DNA from: Acephala macrosclerotiorum | Lineage: Eukaryota > Ascomycota > Leotiomycetes > Helotiales > Mollisiaceae | Length of the DNA stretch: 64,000 nt | Direction of reading: 5' to 3' | NCBI GenBank assembly: GCA_014904845.1 | Contig: MU119206.1 | Coordinates: forward strand, 248,001-312,000 | Shown here: one piece after another, positions 35,760 through 46,772 of the stretch | How positions within the stretch are numbered: position 1 is the stretch's first letter | Layout of the letters: every line of letters begins with the position of its first letter | The notes under the pieces: model-generated | The model's input: the letters and a program-made list of their open reading frames with translations, nothing else | Database searches by the model: none | Told to the model about the DNA's origin: nothing | Made by a program: the position numbers and the translations under genes

Positions 35760-36325
35760 TGGAGACGAACGTTCACAAGGAAGGATCAGGTCTCATGAAT
35801 CCCGATTCCACAGTTCCAATTATGCCGCAGACGACAACCCAGTAGGAGGTGACAGCTGAGGTCATGGCATGAGGCTGGCTACATTCAATCATAGTCCTCT
35901 AGGTGTGTATATATTGCAGGTTAATAAGTGAGCGATTGTGTCGAAGTTTGTTTTACATATATACCAGCTATCTACAGTCACAAACTGTACTAAAAAAGCA
36001 TATCTTACCACTACAGTAAGTTCGAGGCGACCTACCGAACCTCATTCAAGTTATCTAAGCCTCTTCAGCCTCTCCTTCTTCTAGTATGTCACTATATATT
36101 CACAATTCACTTCCGCCTGCAAGACTGGATGTAATATATCGCTCGTCAGCTCGTCGGCATCGTCAATATACATTCGAATCTAGAGTTTATACCAAAAAAT
36201 TCCTACTAAACACCACCAAAATCCGGTCACCCGTGACCATACCCCTCTCGTCCCAAAAGAAAATCTAAAATACGGGGTATCAGAATCGAATCCCTCCCTT
36301 TCCACATCCTCTGCCCTCTACGAAA
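35760..36325. other. Intergenic
   Basis: The first 90 bases still resemble the repeat region of the preceding gene in another frame (see findings). No gene in the rest. Confidence 0.5.
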
Positions 36326-38179
36326 CTATCTCCACCACACACTGCCCCGCTTCCCCAAACTCGAACACTGGCTAGAGTACTTGCGACTTGTAACCGGGTT
36401 AGGAATAACCCCTTTCTCAATCCCATTCAAGAATCCCCACCCGCCAGGCCCCTTGGCAGCCCACATAAAATACCCAGAACTCGAAGACTCAAAAACATCC
36501 AATTGAGCCTCAACAAACATCCTCATCTGCTTCACCATCGCCTCATTCAAATCATCGAAATTCCCACTCTGGCATTGACATCCGGAGACGGAGCAAGAAG
36601 TACCAGCTGTTGTTGACCCGTCAGGGTTGACGCAGATATTCGTTGCAGGTGACCACTCGCCTACATAAGTTGGCATCACCGCATTAGAGACCGCAAGATC
36701 AGTAGACCATCCACAAGCTTTCGAAATATGTTCCGCTTGCGTTAAAGCGTTGTCTGCATCAGTATATAGTTGATAAAGATGCGTATCGACTCCAAAAGTC
36801 TTCTTCCCCGTCCCAATAAGCGATGAAGCAACATCAGTCCAAGCCGTAGCTCCTTGGAACGCATCATGCATAACAACTACCAAATTCGGATTCTGAATCT
36901 GGGCTTTAACAGCCGTATAAGCTTCCTGAGCCCATGATTGCGTGATGCTGAATTGGTTGTTTCCGTAGGAGATGGGCTCGTTGGTCATTTCTAGACCTAC
37001 TACGACGTCGGCGTATTCCATGGAGCCGTATTTCTTAGCCATGGTTTCGAGGACGGAGATTGAAGCTGCGAGGTTGGATGTTGTTTGCCAGTCGACCGAG
37101 CCTGCGTGGCCGGAATTGTCGAATCCGTTTTGGGAGCCGGGGGAACCGTGGCAGTCGACCCAGACGTGCATTCCTGCGTTGCGGGCCCATGAGATAGCCT
37201 TTTCGAGGTAGGCGTCTGCTCCTGTGATGTAGGGTGTGCCAGTGTTGTTGTAGGCCCAGTAGCCGATGGGGATGCGGAGGGCGTTGATGCCAGTTGCGGC
37301 GAGGGATTGGATGTCGGATTCGGTGAAGTAAGTGCTCCAGTGTTGCTCTAAGGCGGAAGAAGCACCGGGTATGGAATCGAATGCGTATTGATCGGCTGCG
37401 TTGGAGAAGGCGCTGGTGAAGACATCGCTGTCCATCCATTTTTCGAGGACTAGCCATCCACCCAAGTTCACCCCTCGGAGGAAGGGGATCGTGGTGGCTG
37501 TTGCGGAAATGGAAATACTTGTCGAAGATGTGGTGGAGGATGAGGTTGAAGTCGAGCTTGACTTTGAGGTGGTGATGGAAACAAAAGTCGAGGATGGCTT
37601 TTGAGTTACACTTGGGAATGTGCTTGGAATATATGTAGATTGCGACATTGCTGCTGAGGATGGAGCAATAGACGTTGGTTTGGCAATCGACGAAGTGTCA
37701 TGCAATGAGAAAAATGGAAGGACTGATGATGCCGGGCTAGGATTGGTGGAATTGACTGGACGAGGGTGCTGATGTGTACGGTTTCCACCAACGCCTCCAG
37801 TCGGACGAGGTGAGCCACTTCCAGTACCAGTAGTATACCCAGACCAAAATACTCCAGACGGAATACCCGATCCAGAAGCTGCTCCTGAGTAAAAGATGCC
37901 AGCTGGTATCTCTGTGCCTGAGGAGACTCCAGAGTATACGACTCCGCCAAAGGTCCCCACAGGCATAGGAACAACAGTTATTGTGCTCATGACCACAACT
38001 GGCGTGGCAGAAGAAGCCAACGCCTTTTCAAGAAATTCGCCTCCTGATGATGATGTTGGTGCAACTGTGGCGGTTGTATCGCAAGCTTCGATGGTGATTG
38101 TGCGTCTCTGGTACCGAGCAACAGCGGGGTCTGAGAGGAAGAGGAGAGCCAACAAGGCTGTTGGTAATGAGGTCCACAT
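36326..38179 (-). CDS. GH5 exo-beta-1,3-glucanase-like enzyme with Ser/Thr-rich N-part
   Basis: A single exon of 617 residues on the minus strand. The signal peptide is MWTSLPTALLALLFLS. Residues about 25-235 form a low-complexity Ser/Thr/Gly/Pro region that is likely O-glycosylated. The GH5 barrel then starts at FLRGVNLGGWLVLEKWM. Landmarks are LRIPIGYWA, VWVDCHGSPGSQNG, the acid/base Glu near residue 398 in MTNEPISYG and the nucleophile Glu near 508 in YVGEWSPA; Trp near the end (FMWAAKGPGGWGF) is also typical. Such enzymes (GH5 subfamily 9) trim or remodel beta-1,3-glucan in the wall. The long Ser/Thr region suggests wall attachment. No GPI signal or membrane helix is visible at the C-terminus. 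Confidence 0.93.
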   Translation of the reverse strand: MWTSLPTALLALLFLSDPAVARYQRRTITIEACDTTATVAPTSSSGGEFLEKALASSATPVVVMSTITVVPMPVGTFGGVVYSGVSSGTEIPAGIFYSGAASGSGIPSGVFWSGYTTGTGSGSPRPTGGVGGNRTHQHPRPVNSTNPSPASSVLPFFSLHDTSSIAKPTSIAPSSAAMSQSTYIPSTFPSVTQKPSSTFVSITTSKSSSTSTSSSTTSSTSISISATATTIPFLRGVNLGGWLVLEKWMDSDVFTSAFSNAADQYAFDSIPGASSALEQHWSTYFTESDIQSLAATGINALRIPIGYWAYNNTGTPYITGADAYLEKAISWARNAGMHVWVDCHGSPGSQNGFDNSGHAGSVDWQTTSNLAASISVLETMAKKYGSMEYADVVVGLEMTNEPISYGNNQFSITQSWAQEAYTAVKAQIQNPNLVVVMHDAFQGATAWTDVASSLIGTGKKTFGVDTHLYQLYTDADNALTQAEHISKACGWSTDLAVSNAVMPTYVGEWSPATNICVNPDGSTTAGTSCSVSGCQCQSGNFDDLNEAMVKQMRMFVEAQLDVFESSSSGYFMWAAKGPGGWGFLNGIEKGVIPNPVTSRKYSSQCSSLGKRGSVWWR

Positions 38180-39849
38180 TTTGGTGTATGGTGTGAAGAC
38201 TTGCTTCTAAGTGTGGCAGGATATAAATGAAGTGGTTGCTCTGGTGAAGTTGCAATTCATGAATCGAGCGAGATACAATGACAGAATGTTAAGTCTTGAG
38301 TAGTAAGGCTCTGCCTTGTAGATGCTAGGATAGATAATCTAATGTGTTCTGTCCCGAACAGAATGTGTGTATATGTACGGAAAATGAAAGGCCAGCCGCA
38401 GGCAAGACCGAGAATTGTGCTGCAAATTCGAGAGGCAGTGAACAGCTCTTGTACACTCGAGATATGGATAAATGCCTCGGTAGTCCAAAAGTGCCTTTCT
38501 GGGTGACTGAGACTTATCGGATTCTCAACGATCGTGGCTGGGGAAAGGAATGCGGGATCGATTGGCGTGCAAATGGCAACGCAAAGGAATGTGAATGGAA
38601 ACTTCGTCCAAGAAAAAGAATGTCTGAGAAAGCAAAGAGAACGAATTGACAGCAAGTCACAAACGCAGTTGTAATGACGACGTTGAGCAGAAGGAAAGAA
38701 AAGATACATACGGGACATCTCCATATCTATATCCTCATGAGGAGCATGGGCGCAAAACTTTCTGCAGCTCATCACCTTCTGCCAATAACGATGAAACAGG
38801 AGGGGCAGGGGCTGTGAATAAATGGCAGGTTTGTATCGTGATTGGATCCTGTTGATGTTTCGTTTCGGCGCAGGGATGGGATAAGCTCATCCGATGAAAC
38901 AAGCCTTCAGCCGTTCGCGAACGCCACAGCATCCTGAGATGATCGATGAGTGGTGGAGAAGATGAAAGGTCGAGAACAAGAAGCTCGGACGAAGCCAGGG
39001 AATGGAAGCCATAAGCTTGGTAGGTGCGGAGATTAACTTTAAGATCGCGAGAATCCTCCACCATCCTCTGCCGTTGGCCTGTGCGTGTATTTCCGTGAAT
39101 GAGTTCAAAAGATTTTCGCGCTCGATGAGCTTTTAACGGGAGCCTGAGGTGATTGCAAAAGGAGAACAGAAAACACGTGAGTCCTTGATGAGAGGTGTTG
39201 TAGTGGGGAAAAGGAAGTTCTTTAAAGGTGTGGTGGCGGTCTCGCTTGCAAGCCCCAATATTAAGGTTGCACGTGAGCTGCTTCAATTTTTGGGGCTCCC
39301 GTCGTCGAGATCAACTGGAAAGGATCAGGTCGTTAAAGCGTGCGAAGGATTATATAGAAGCCGTACTGAAATTCCCTTTAGTGTCTCTAAAAGTGGAAGG
39401 AGTGATGTGGACTATTTAGCAAGTTCTCAATCCTTCGAGCAAGAGCAGCACATTTGAATCACTCAAACCCGCATCAAAATTCGAAATAGAATTCCGTTAA
39501 TCAACCTCTTTTGATAAGGCTGTAAATGGTGCGACAGGTAAAGTACTTGTCTTCTACGTATTTTGTGTTCGAATTTACGCTCTCACGGAAGATGAAGAGA
39601 GGGGCAGAGAGGTGATGCTTGCGCGACATTTTGGGAAAGAGCGTCATCAACCGGGTAGGAGAGATACAATGTGGTTGCCCTTCTGTCCCGTTTTATACCT
39701 CTCATAAATTATACACGATCCCTTCGAATATCCATAAGACACCTTTTCCCCGCCCCTCAACAGTAGCTTCATGAGCAACTGGGTCGACCAGATTCATCTT
39801 TGAGGTGCTTCTACCCATTCGTCCCAATCATTTCCTCCGCAACCATCCC
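38180..39849. other. Intergenic, no gene supported
   Basis: Minus-strand frames at 38257-38775 and 38735-39286 are long (172 and 183 codons) but unlike any family I know and lack intron signals. Confidence 0.4.
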
Positions 39850-40151
39850 TTAGACTTTCTCGCATAGCAACCCGACGAACTCCTTCAAATACTTCAGCAC
39901 ATCCAACAACTCCTGTGGCTTCAGCTCCTCCAACCCAATATCTTTGCCTAGACTGCCCACAATACTAGTAGACTTTTCGTATCTTGCTTTGATGTCAATC
40001 GTCTCTACTGTATCAGCCAAGAGATTTATGAGTCGTGTCACTCCCAACGATCTGTCCTCGTCGTCTCCTGGCTTAGAAAGATTAACATAACTTCGAATAC
40101 TGGGGATGAATTGCTTGTAGCGGTCGATGTTCTCCTGAGCGTTCTGGTCAT
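39850..40151 (-). other. Open frame with coding character, no start found
   Basis: Minus strand from a cag acceptor at 40152-40154 to a stop at 39850. The 100-codon frame looks like a soluble helical domain (ENIDRYKQFIPSIRSYV, LGVTRLINLLADTVETIDI, KPQELLDVLKYLKEFVGLL). No upstream exon joins in phase: the ATG near 40293 leads to a frame with only a poor gttggg donor in the wrong phase. It may be the last exon of a broken gene. Family not recognised. Confidence 0.35.
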
Positions 40152-40631
40152 CTGGCGAGGAAGGGGAGAATTAGAAGCTTAGACGGTCGTGGAAGGCTGA
40201 GCAATTGCGGATTTTGTTTAAGTGGCATCTGATTCTTGATCGAGTGGGCCCCCAACGTCGTCGTAGTCATCAAATGAAGCCTTTAGCCTCATTTTTCTGA
40301 CTTCTGCGAACGGATTATTATCTCCAAAGCGATTTGGCCAAACAGTGAGGAAGTTTTGTTTGTGGATGTGAGATAATCTAGAGCTCGGGGATCCGATGTG
40401 AAGTACTCAAAACGTGATAAATAACTAAGCACTGTTGGTTTGTAAGAGAACAAGCATGGAATTTGCGTCGAAGATACCAAAGACAAATCACTCGATCCAC
40501 CCAGGTCGATCACCAAAACAAAAGATTGTATACTGCATGTCTGAAATAAGGCTGAGTGCTCAGCTCGAGATTCGAGACTGGCATTGCCCTCATATACATC
40601 AATCCGATCAATCCAACTAGAAAGAGCTATC

Positions 40632-41125
40632 TCATCTCCCCTCAAAGCTCTCTATAGCCTTCGTGTATTCATGATTCTTATACATCTTCCCCTCCTCATT
40701 CCACCAAGCAATCGAAACACCAACCATCTTGATCTCCCTCCCATCCGCCTTGTCAGGCGTAAAATCTGCGTCACCATTAGCTTCCGCAATAGTAGCGTCG
40801 TAGTCGAAACTCAGATTCCATTCCCAAGTTGTGAAGTTTTTCGTTCCGCTCACGGATATGGTACTGACTTTTAGGTTGCTGCTGCTGGAAAAAGTTGTGG
40901 ACGTAGGAGCGGAGGCCGGATTTGTTCATGTTGATTGCTCTGGCTCTTGAATATATGTGAGATTTTGCTCTTGAGAGAGATAAGAGATGGAGTACCATAG
41001 TCTGAATAATCCAACCCCTCGTCCACATAGTGGGGGAGAAGTGATTCAACAACTTGGGTTCTGATAACTTCCTCAATACCGCTTACGCGTTGCTCGATGA
41101 ATTCTTGATCTGAGCTGGCTGCCAT
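40632..41125 (-). pseudogene. SnoaL/NTF2-like protein with in-frame stop
   Basis: The minus strand opens at ATG 41125 (MAASSDQEFIEQRVSGIEE) and has one intron with donor gtactc after LDYSDY. The second exon, in the frame that ends correctly, passes a TGA very early (ahead of the run TNPASAPTSTTFSSSSN), then gives NFTTWEWNLSFDYDATI and KMVGVSIAWWNEEGKMYKNHEY and stops at 40632. These last blocks are typical of fungal SnoaL-like, NTF2-fold proteins, a group of small cone-shaped domains with many ligands. The alternative acceptor in the other frame avoids the stop but loses the conserved end. So the gene is broken or uses a splice I did not find. CGA to TGA would explain the stop. Confidence 0.55.
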
Positions 41126-41512
41126 GGTAACTCAATCTAACATCAGTGTCACGAGAATTATAAAATTCGACAGGTATGAGGAGGAAGCTCAGTTTGATCA
41201 GGGATTGGCGTAACTTTGGCCAGCTTGAAGTTGAAGATTCGACTTAAGTACTCCACAAACGTTGTCGCATCGCAGGTCAAATTCAACTGCCGACACTGAC
41301 ACTGATCAACGAAAGCTGAAAAGTGAAGCATAATATATGAGCAAGTTGGGTACAAGTGAAGAAATATATCTTTGGATACATAAAGACTTCGAGGCATTCC
41401 TGCTTCAAATGTGCGCCTTTCTTTCCGGATTTTCCTGACAGGCAACCAATAACTGCGTTCCGTACGGGAAATATACCGACAACAGGACTGAAGAAGACAT
41501 AGAACAAGATGC
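41126..41512. other. Intergenic between two broken genes
   Basis: No gene. Minus-strand frames at 41158-41514 have no support. Confidence 0.4.
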
Positions 41513-42985
41513 ATGAAAGTACAGCCATTTAAAAAGCAACAAGAGCAAAGAATCCGCAGTCGAGAACCGGGTGTGGGACGTGCAAGTCAGTAAACCCCCT
41601 ACCTTCTTGCTCCCGTATAGGGCTGATCAGGAAAGAATTCGGCACGTAAAATGCGATGAGGTTAAGCCTTATTGCACTCGTTGTATCAAGTTTGGCTTCA
41701 AATGCGATGGTTATGTGCCCAAGAAAGTCCCCTCAGCGAGCTTGGCTGTCTGAAGCTAACCTGACAAAGATACGCCACACAATCATCGCTCTCGCAGTAT
41801 TGAAGTCAACATCTGAGGTGGCAGCGTGCTCTGGGGAAGACAAAAGTCAATGCCGAAATGACGCTCAAAATCATCACCATTTCGCACTCAAGCAGTACAG
41901 CAAAGCAATTCAATCGATGAGGAAAGCTGTTCTTGACGGGAAGCAAGATCTTCGGACCACGTTGATCACTTGCATCGTGATAATCTGTTTCGAGACATAT
42001 TCTGGAGACTACGAATCTACCATTAAGCAAGCGATCATCGGTCTCGACTTGATAGAGTTCGGTCAGAAGACGGGCAATGAAATAGTTTGAGGCCTCCATC
42101 GGTGGAAGAGGGGCTCTATAACGCATTTGCAAGGCTCGACATCCAAGCCATGTCGTTCATTGATCCTCGACTGCCGGCCCGTCATTCAATACTGAAAGCT
42201 GTAGGGCAAGAGCAGGTTGATGCCATGCCGAATCAATTCTCAAGCTGGAATGAAGCAAGAACATATCTAGGTCTTGTAGGAGGTAGAACGTTACACTTCA
42301 TGGCCTCCATCCTACCAGACAGTCACTCAACTGGCTGTCTAACATTCGATATCCCGATGCCACTTCCCTCCGAGTACGAGGATGAACGCTTGATGCACCT
42401 CTAAGAACTCGACAACTGGAGCGCCTCTTTCGTCCGCCTCAAGCATAGCATAAAGATAGAAACGGATGAGAGCCTCCTCGCAGTAGTAGGATTAGAGTTA
42501 CAGTGTATGGCTTGCATATTCTCATGTGCGGTCATTAGGAGCGAAGGTCAGGAATACCCTGACACGAAGAGCTTGATGTCTCACTTTGAGAAGATGGTCT
42601 CGTTGTCCGGAACTATGCTCACACATCCTCGCGTTCTTTCTGAGAAGCGATACATGCGTTTGAGATGCAAGTTATATGCCCTCTTTATGCTGTGGCCTGG
42701 CTATGTCCTTAAAGAGCCTTGAGAAGAAAAGCGATTAGATTGCTGCTTGAGTATCCCAGGAGAGAAGCGTTGTGGGATAGTGTTGTTGTGGGGAAGTTGG
42801 CGGAGTGGATTATGGTATTTGAAGAGGAGGGTCTAGAGGGCGAGCATGTGCCGGAAAAGAGTCGATATATGGGTGTGGATATTGTGGACTTCAACATGTT
42901 GACGAGGAGAGCGCAGGTTAGGTGTTTGGTGCCAGACAAGGACTCGGGGTCCTGGATTCGAAGAGAAACGGTGATTGTTTGGTAA
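41513..42985 (+). pseudogene. Zn2Cys6 transcription factor, broken
   Basis: The six-Cys cluster can be read in two pieces: RTGCGTCK near 41560-41586, then, after an intron-like gap, IRHVKCDEVKPYCTRCIKFGFKCDGY. The ATG at 41513 is one frame off the first piece. After the cluster a stop follows (SASLAV) where family members have about 150 more residues. The regulator body resumes at IRHTIIALAVL and QYSKAIQSMRKAV, shifts frame near 42090, meets an in-frame TAA at 42402-42404 between RLMHL and ELDNWSASF (CAA to TAA would explain it), and shifts again near 42720 to end at 42985. These are parts of one Pezizomycotina-type Zn2Cys6 activator with an early deletion. It should not be functional. Confidence 0.8.
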
Positions 42986-43251
42986 GCAGCAGAACGCAAG
43001 AAACACAATCTGCCCACTTGGGTATCCATCACAAGGGCGAGAGCGAAAAAGAAGCAACCATAGGATTTGCAAAAGCTTTTTATGTTCTGATACCTAGACA
43101 AGTAGACCAACTCCAATTTTACCCTACCCGCTCTGCAACTATTTTGCAGCACGTATGTTACAGTCGAACGCCGGAAGAAATATGCAAGCCGCACGGTCAT
43201 ATCCTGGAAGTCATCAAGCAAAGCATCGATCCAACGAAGCGTTGAGCAAGA

Positions 43252-44873
43252 TTACTCGCTGTCACTCTCCTCGACCTTCTTGCCTTCCTTCTTGGCCTTC
43301 TTCTCTTTCTTCTCCTTCTTCTTACGTTTTCGCTCTGCCTTCTCCTCAGCTGTCTCACCCTCATGACGCTTCCGTTTCTTGCCACTATCCTCAACCCCAT
43401 TGCTGATCATCGAAACATCGGCAATAGAGGTATCCGCATCGACAGGAGGAAGCGCTGGTGCAGCCATAACATCTTCCTTCGCGGTGATTTCAGTAACGGG
43501 AGCAGCGACTGAACCATCCAGAGGAGCATTGAAATCTGTGTATTCGGAGTTCCACTTGGCAGGTGTGGCCTCGTTGGGTCGACCATACTTGTCAAGCTTG
43601 CCATCCGACTTCAACTTCTTCTTCTCAAGAGCCACAGGACCAAGACCCCATCGTCGAGGGTACAGATCTCGTTCCATGATGCAGCGTTTGACTTTAGCTA
43701 CAACGCCGTGGTCACAGGTGGAGAGCTCGACTGTGGACATTTGGGCGATGCCTAGCGCGATAGCTTCACCTTTGGTGGTCATGAGAACGACCTCCTCATG
43801 AACCTCAATACCAGCCTCTGTAGTTTGGATCAGCAAGGTGCTCTTCGAAGAAAGCACTGGTACGTACCATATCGGAGTAAACCAGGAATCATGAGCTTAG
43901 CACCGTAGCAGACAGCATTGACGGCGCTGTCCTTGACGACAATTCTCTTGTAGGTAGTGAGCAGCGTCTCCAAAGGAGCAATCACCTTCCTCAAGTATGA
44001 CTCGTCGCGGGTGTTGTCCTGCATCCATTGAGCATCCAACACATCGTGAAGGGTAACCATGTTCTCTTGCTCATCCATAGCACCACTTCGCACTCTTCGC
44101 AGCTCCTGCATATGTGCACCAACACCTAGCAGCAATCCCAAATGTACGCACAGGGTTCGGATATATGTTCCTGCCTCGCAGCTGACCCAGAATACGCCCA
44201 AGTGCCGGTCATTATCAAACTCGTAGAGCTTGCTCTCGTGGATAGTTCGAATGCGAAGTTGTCGCTTGACGGCGGAGATCAAAGGAGGACGTTGGAAGAG
44301 AGCACCAGTTAAGGTCTCGAGCGCACGCGCGAATTGTGCTTCACCTCCAGGCAGCTTATCGTGTAATCTAATAACGCAAACATACTCCTTTCCAGCACCT
44401 TGTTGCGACTTGACGAGTCTGGTTGCGCGATCTATGCAGACGATCAAGCAGCCTGTGACTTTGGGATCAAGAGTACCGCTGTGACCAGTTTTCTCAACTC
44501 TGAAAAACACGTCAGTATCTCAACATCAATCCTACTGCGTATGAGCCGTACCTGAGCATGCGCTTTACCCACGCGACGACTTCGTGACTGGACGGGTTGG
44601 AGGGCTTGTCGAGATTTATGACACCAGAGGATATATAGGATTTGAGATCTCTCTTCAATGGCGTACAGCCATTGGGAATGGGGGTAAAATGACCTGTGCG
44701 GACGAGTACTATGGTATGATTAGCACGATCTCAAAGTTTGCCCCATTCAGCCTACAATTGTTGTAGTTCTTGAGCAGTAAAGGCCATGTGCTGGTATCGA
44801 TTGCTGGAGTGACAGCTTCAGGCTTAATGGTGTAATCCCCCTCCTGCTCTTTTTTCGACACGACCAAAGACAT
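43252..44873 (-). CDS. CBF5: H/ACA snoRNP pseudouridine synthase (dyskerin)
   Basis: Minus strand, exons 44873-44756, 44708-44552, 44499-43868 and 43817-43252, 490 residues; all introns are GT-AG and in phase. The last intron (50 bases) is easy to miss because the frame stays open on both sides. Landmarks are the N-terminal dyskerin block ([12 protein letters not shown]), [11 protein letters not shown], the catalytic Asp103 in [36 protein letters not shown], the PUA domain (about 280-355, [23 protein letters not shown]), [24 protein letters not shown] and a Lys/Glu-rich KKE tail. With Nop10, Nhp2 and Gar1 it turns uridine to pseudouridine in rRNA at sites set by H/ACA guide RNAs in the nucleolus. 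The sequence is complete and conserved. Confidence 0.97.
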
Positions 44874-46469
44874 CTTGTCGATTGACACCTAAGACAGGTT
44901 CGAAGTTGGCCGTGCTTTGTGCGTATCGAGTTGAGAGGTCGACTTCTGCATGAACTCGAAATATCGAGAGCTTTTTTTTACCCGAAGCTAAATTTCGTGG
45001 TTGGTGGAGAAGGTTGACCAGCACTTTCTAGGACTAGCGTTATGGTCACGTGCTGAATGAAGAGCTTCACCCCTCTTTCGTCCTACCTTCTATAGTAGGA
45101 TGTCCCTTGTACCGCACGCCATGCTTTGCCTTTGACGACTTGAATTTATTATAAAACTTTTAGTATATAGATTTTTTATTCGCACCTACGTGGAGCTAGA
45201 GCTGGTGCTTTACGAGGAGCTCTAAACTACGGAAGCGCTAAATACCAAAAGCGACACATCTTAGCGTTTCTTGGCAAAACCTTGGCGCAAAAACGTGACC
45301 CAAATATCACGTTTTATTACATAGCCTCAAGGCAAACACTTTTTTCCTTAGTAGGATACCTTTAACTATCGTCAAAAGCAAACTCTGCTTATAGAATTGG
45401 TCTTGTGTGCTAAAGAACACTACCAGGCGGTCAAATGCATGCTGCTCACGGGTTCATCATGTCACATCAGGTAGTTTAGGAGCACGGCAGTGGTCAACTC
45501 CAGATCCGTACCTACAACTCAGCCAAGGATTCAGCACCTACAGGGAACATCTTATCTAGGAAGGAAGGGCTTGCGTGATACGAAAGTTAAAGATTGGACT
45601 GGTAGTAACAGAGATAAAAAGCTCCTTCCATATCCAGACTTGCGTCTCTGCTTTGGCAAAAGTTTTTAGAAAAACTCTAATGAATACCTTCTATTCTGCA
45701 GTGGCATCGGCCCTCAAAGCCCGTACAATAGAACTTGAAGTCTGTCAAGCATACGGAGCTTTACATTTATATTGTCCTCTACTGGTGACACTTTCTCAAA
45801 GGTAATAACTCACCGGTCGATATCCGAGCAATCTCGTCCTGGAATTAGAAGCGAAGAGATCCCTCCAAAGATAAATTCAACAACTTCAAGGACTTATGCT
45901 CGATCACAACAACCCGAAATCTAAAATTTACCTGTTAGTCTACCCTGAATACCCGAGTTTTAATTCTTCGAATTTTTTCGTTACAATATTTGGCACTGTC
46001 GGCGGAGTTCCATTTGATGTTCAGCCCGTTTCCATGATGTTGAAAATTCGCTTGCTTGATCACCACGGCTCTATCTACAACCCGCTGGAAGTTGGTTGTT
46101 GGAAGCTCTTCTTCGAAGAGTAAGAGCCCTTAGGATAAAATGGAAAAACCTGGGTTACTGGATTGGGACTTCTTCCTTTTTGGGGAAAGCATTGAAGCGG
46201 AATGCTTCCGATTGATGCTCCATTGTTCTCGCGGCGGTTCTACAATATGCTTGTTCAGCATGACAGAAGTTCTAAAAATTAACGGATATTGCGTAGAACC
46301 AAGGCCATCTTTGAAAGAACTTGAAAGTCACAATCACGAACCAGGAAAGAAACAGCAAGGAAGTTTGTCAGTACCCTTTTGTTAGGATTTTACTACATCT
46401 CTGACCAAAATGGGTGTATCATCATGAGTATCTACAAGTCTCCAACGCCCTGTAAATGCATTTCATTCA
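44874..46469. other. Intergenic, partly AT-rich, no gene seen
   Basis: Holds the CBF5 promoter side and about 1.4 kb of DNA with short frames only. AT-rich patches near 45140-45180 could be worn repeat DNA, but no ends or target duplications were found. Confidence 0.45.
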
Positions 46470-46772
46470 GAGAACTCCATGACTGTGACGAAGCAAGGCC
46501 ACATTGATGAGGAGTCCGCCACAAACGCCACAAATACTGCTAGTAAGACATCAAGACGAGCTTCTGTTTTTGCTCTTTTCCCCCATGATCTGCTTCCTGA
46601 TCCATGTGGCTCCTTCATCCATGTAGAGAACACCGTGACTATAACGAAGCAAGGCCACAACGACGAAAATCCTGCAGCAGATGCCACATATCAAGACGAG
46701 CTTTTGCTCTTGCTCTTGCTTTCGCTCCTCAAGATCTGCTTTCTAAACCATTCGGCTCCCTCATCCATCTGC
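46470..46772 (-). repeat. Tandem duplication of the SAC3 3' end (about 140-bp unit)
   Basis: Two copies, roughly 46470-46624 and 46625-46772. Each holds, read on minus, the last codons of SAC3 (MDEGA, R-K-Q-I, Lys/Ser run, SSS) and a stop, then a shared downstream stretch (tggccttgcttcgt). The working stop is at 46691-46693; the downstream copy's matching stop is at 46551-46553, 140 bases away. The copies have diverged at many positions, so the duplication is not recent. Confidence 0.75.

Noticed and set aside
38735..39286. 183-codon minus frame as a gene
   Set aside because: No recognisable feature or intron support; composition like other chance frames in the gap.
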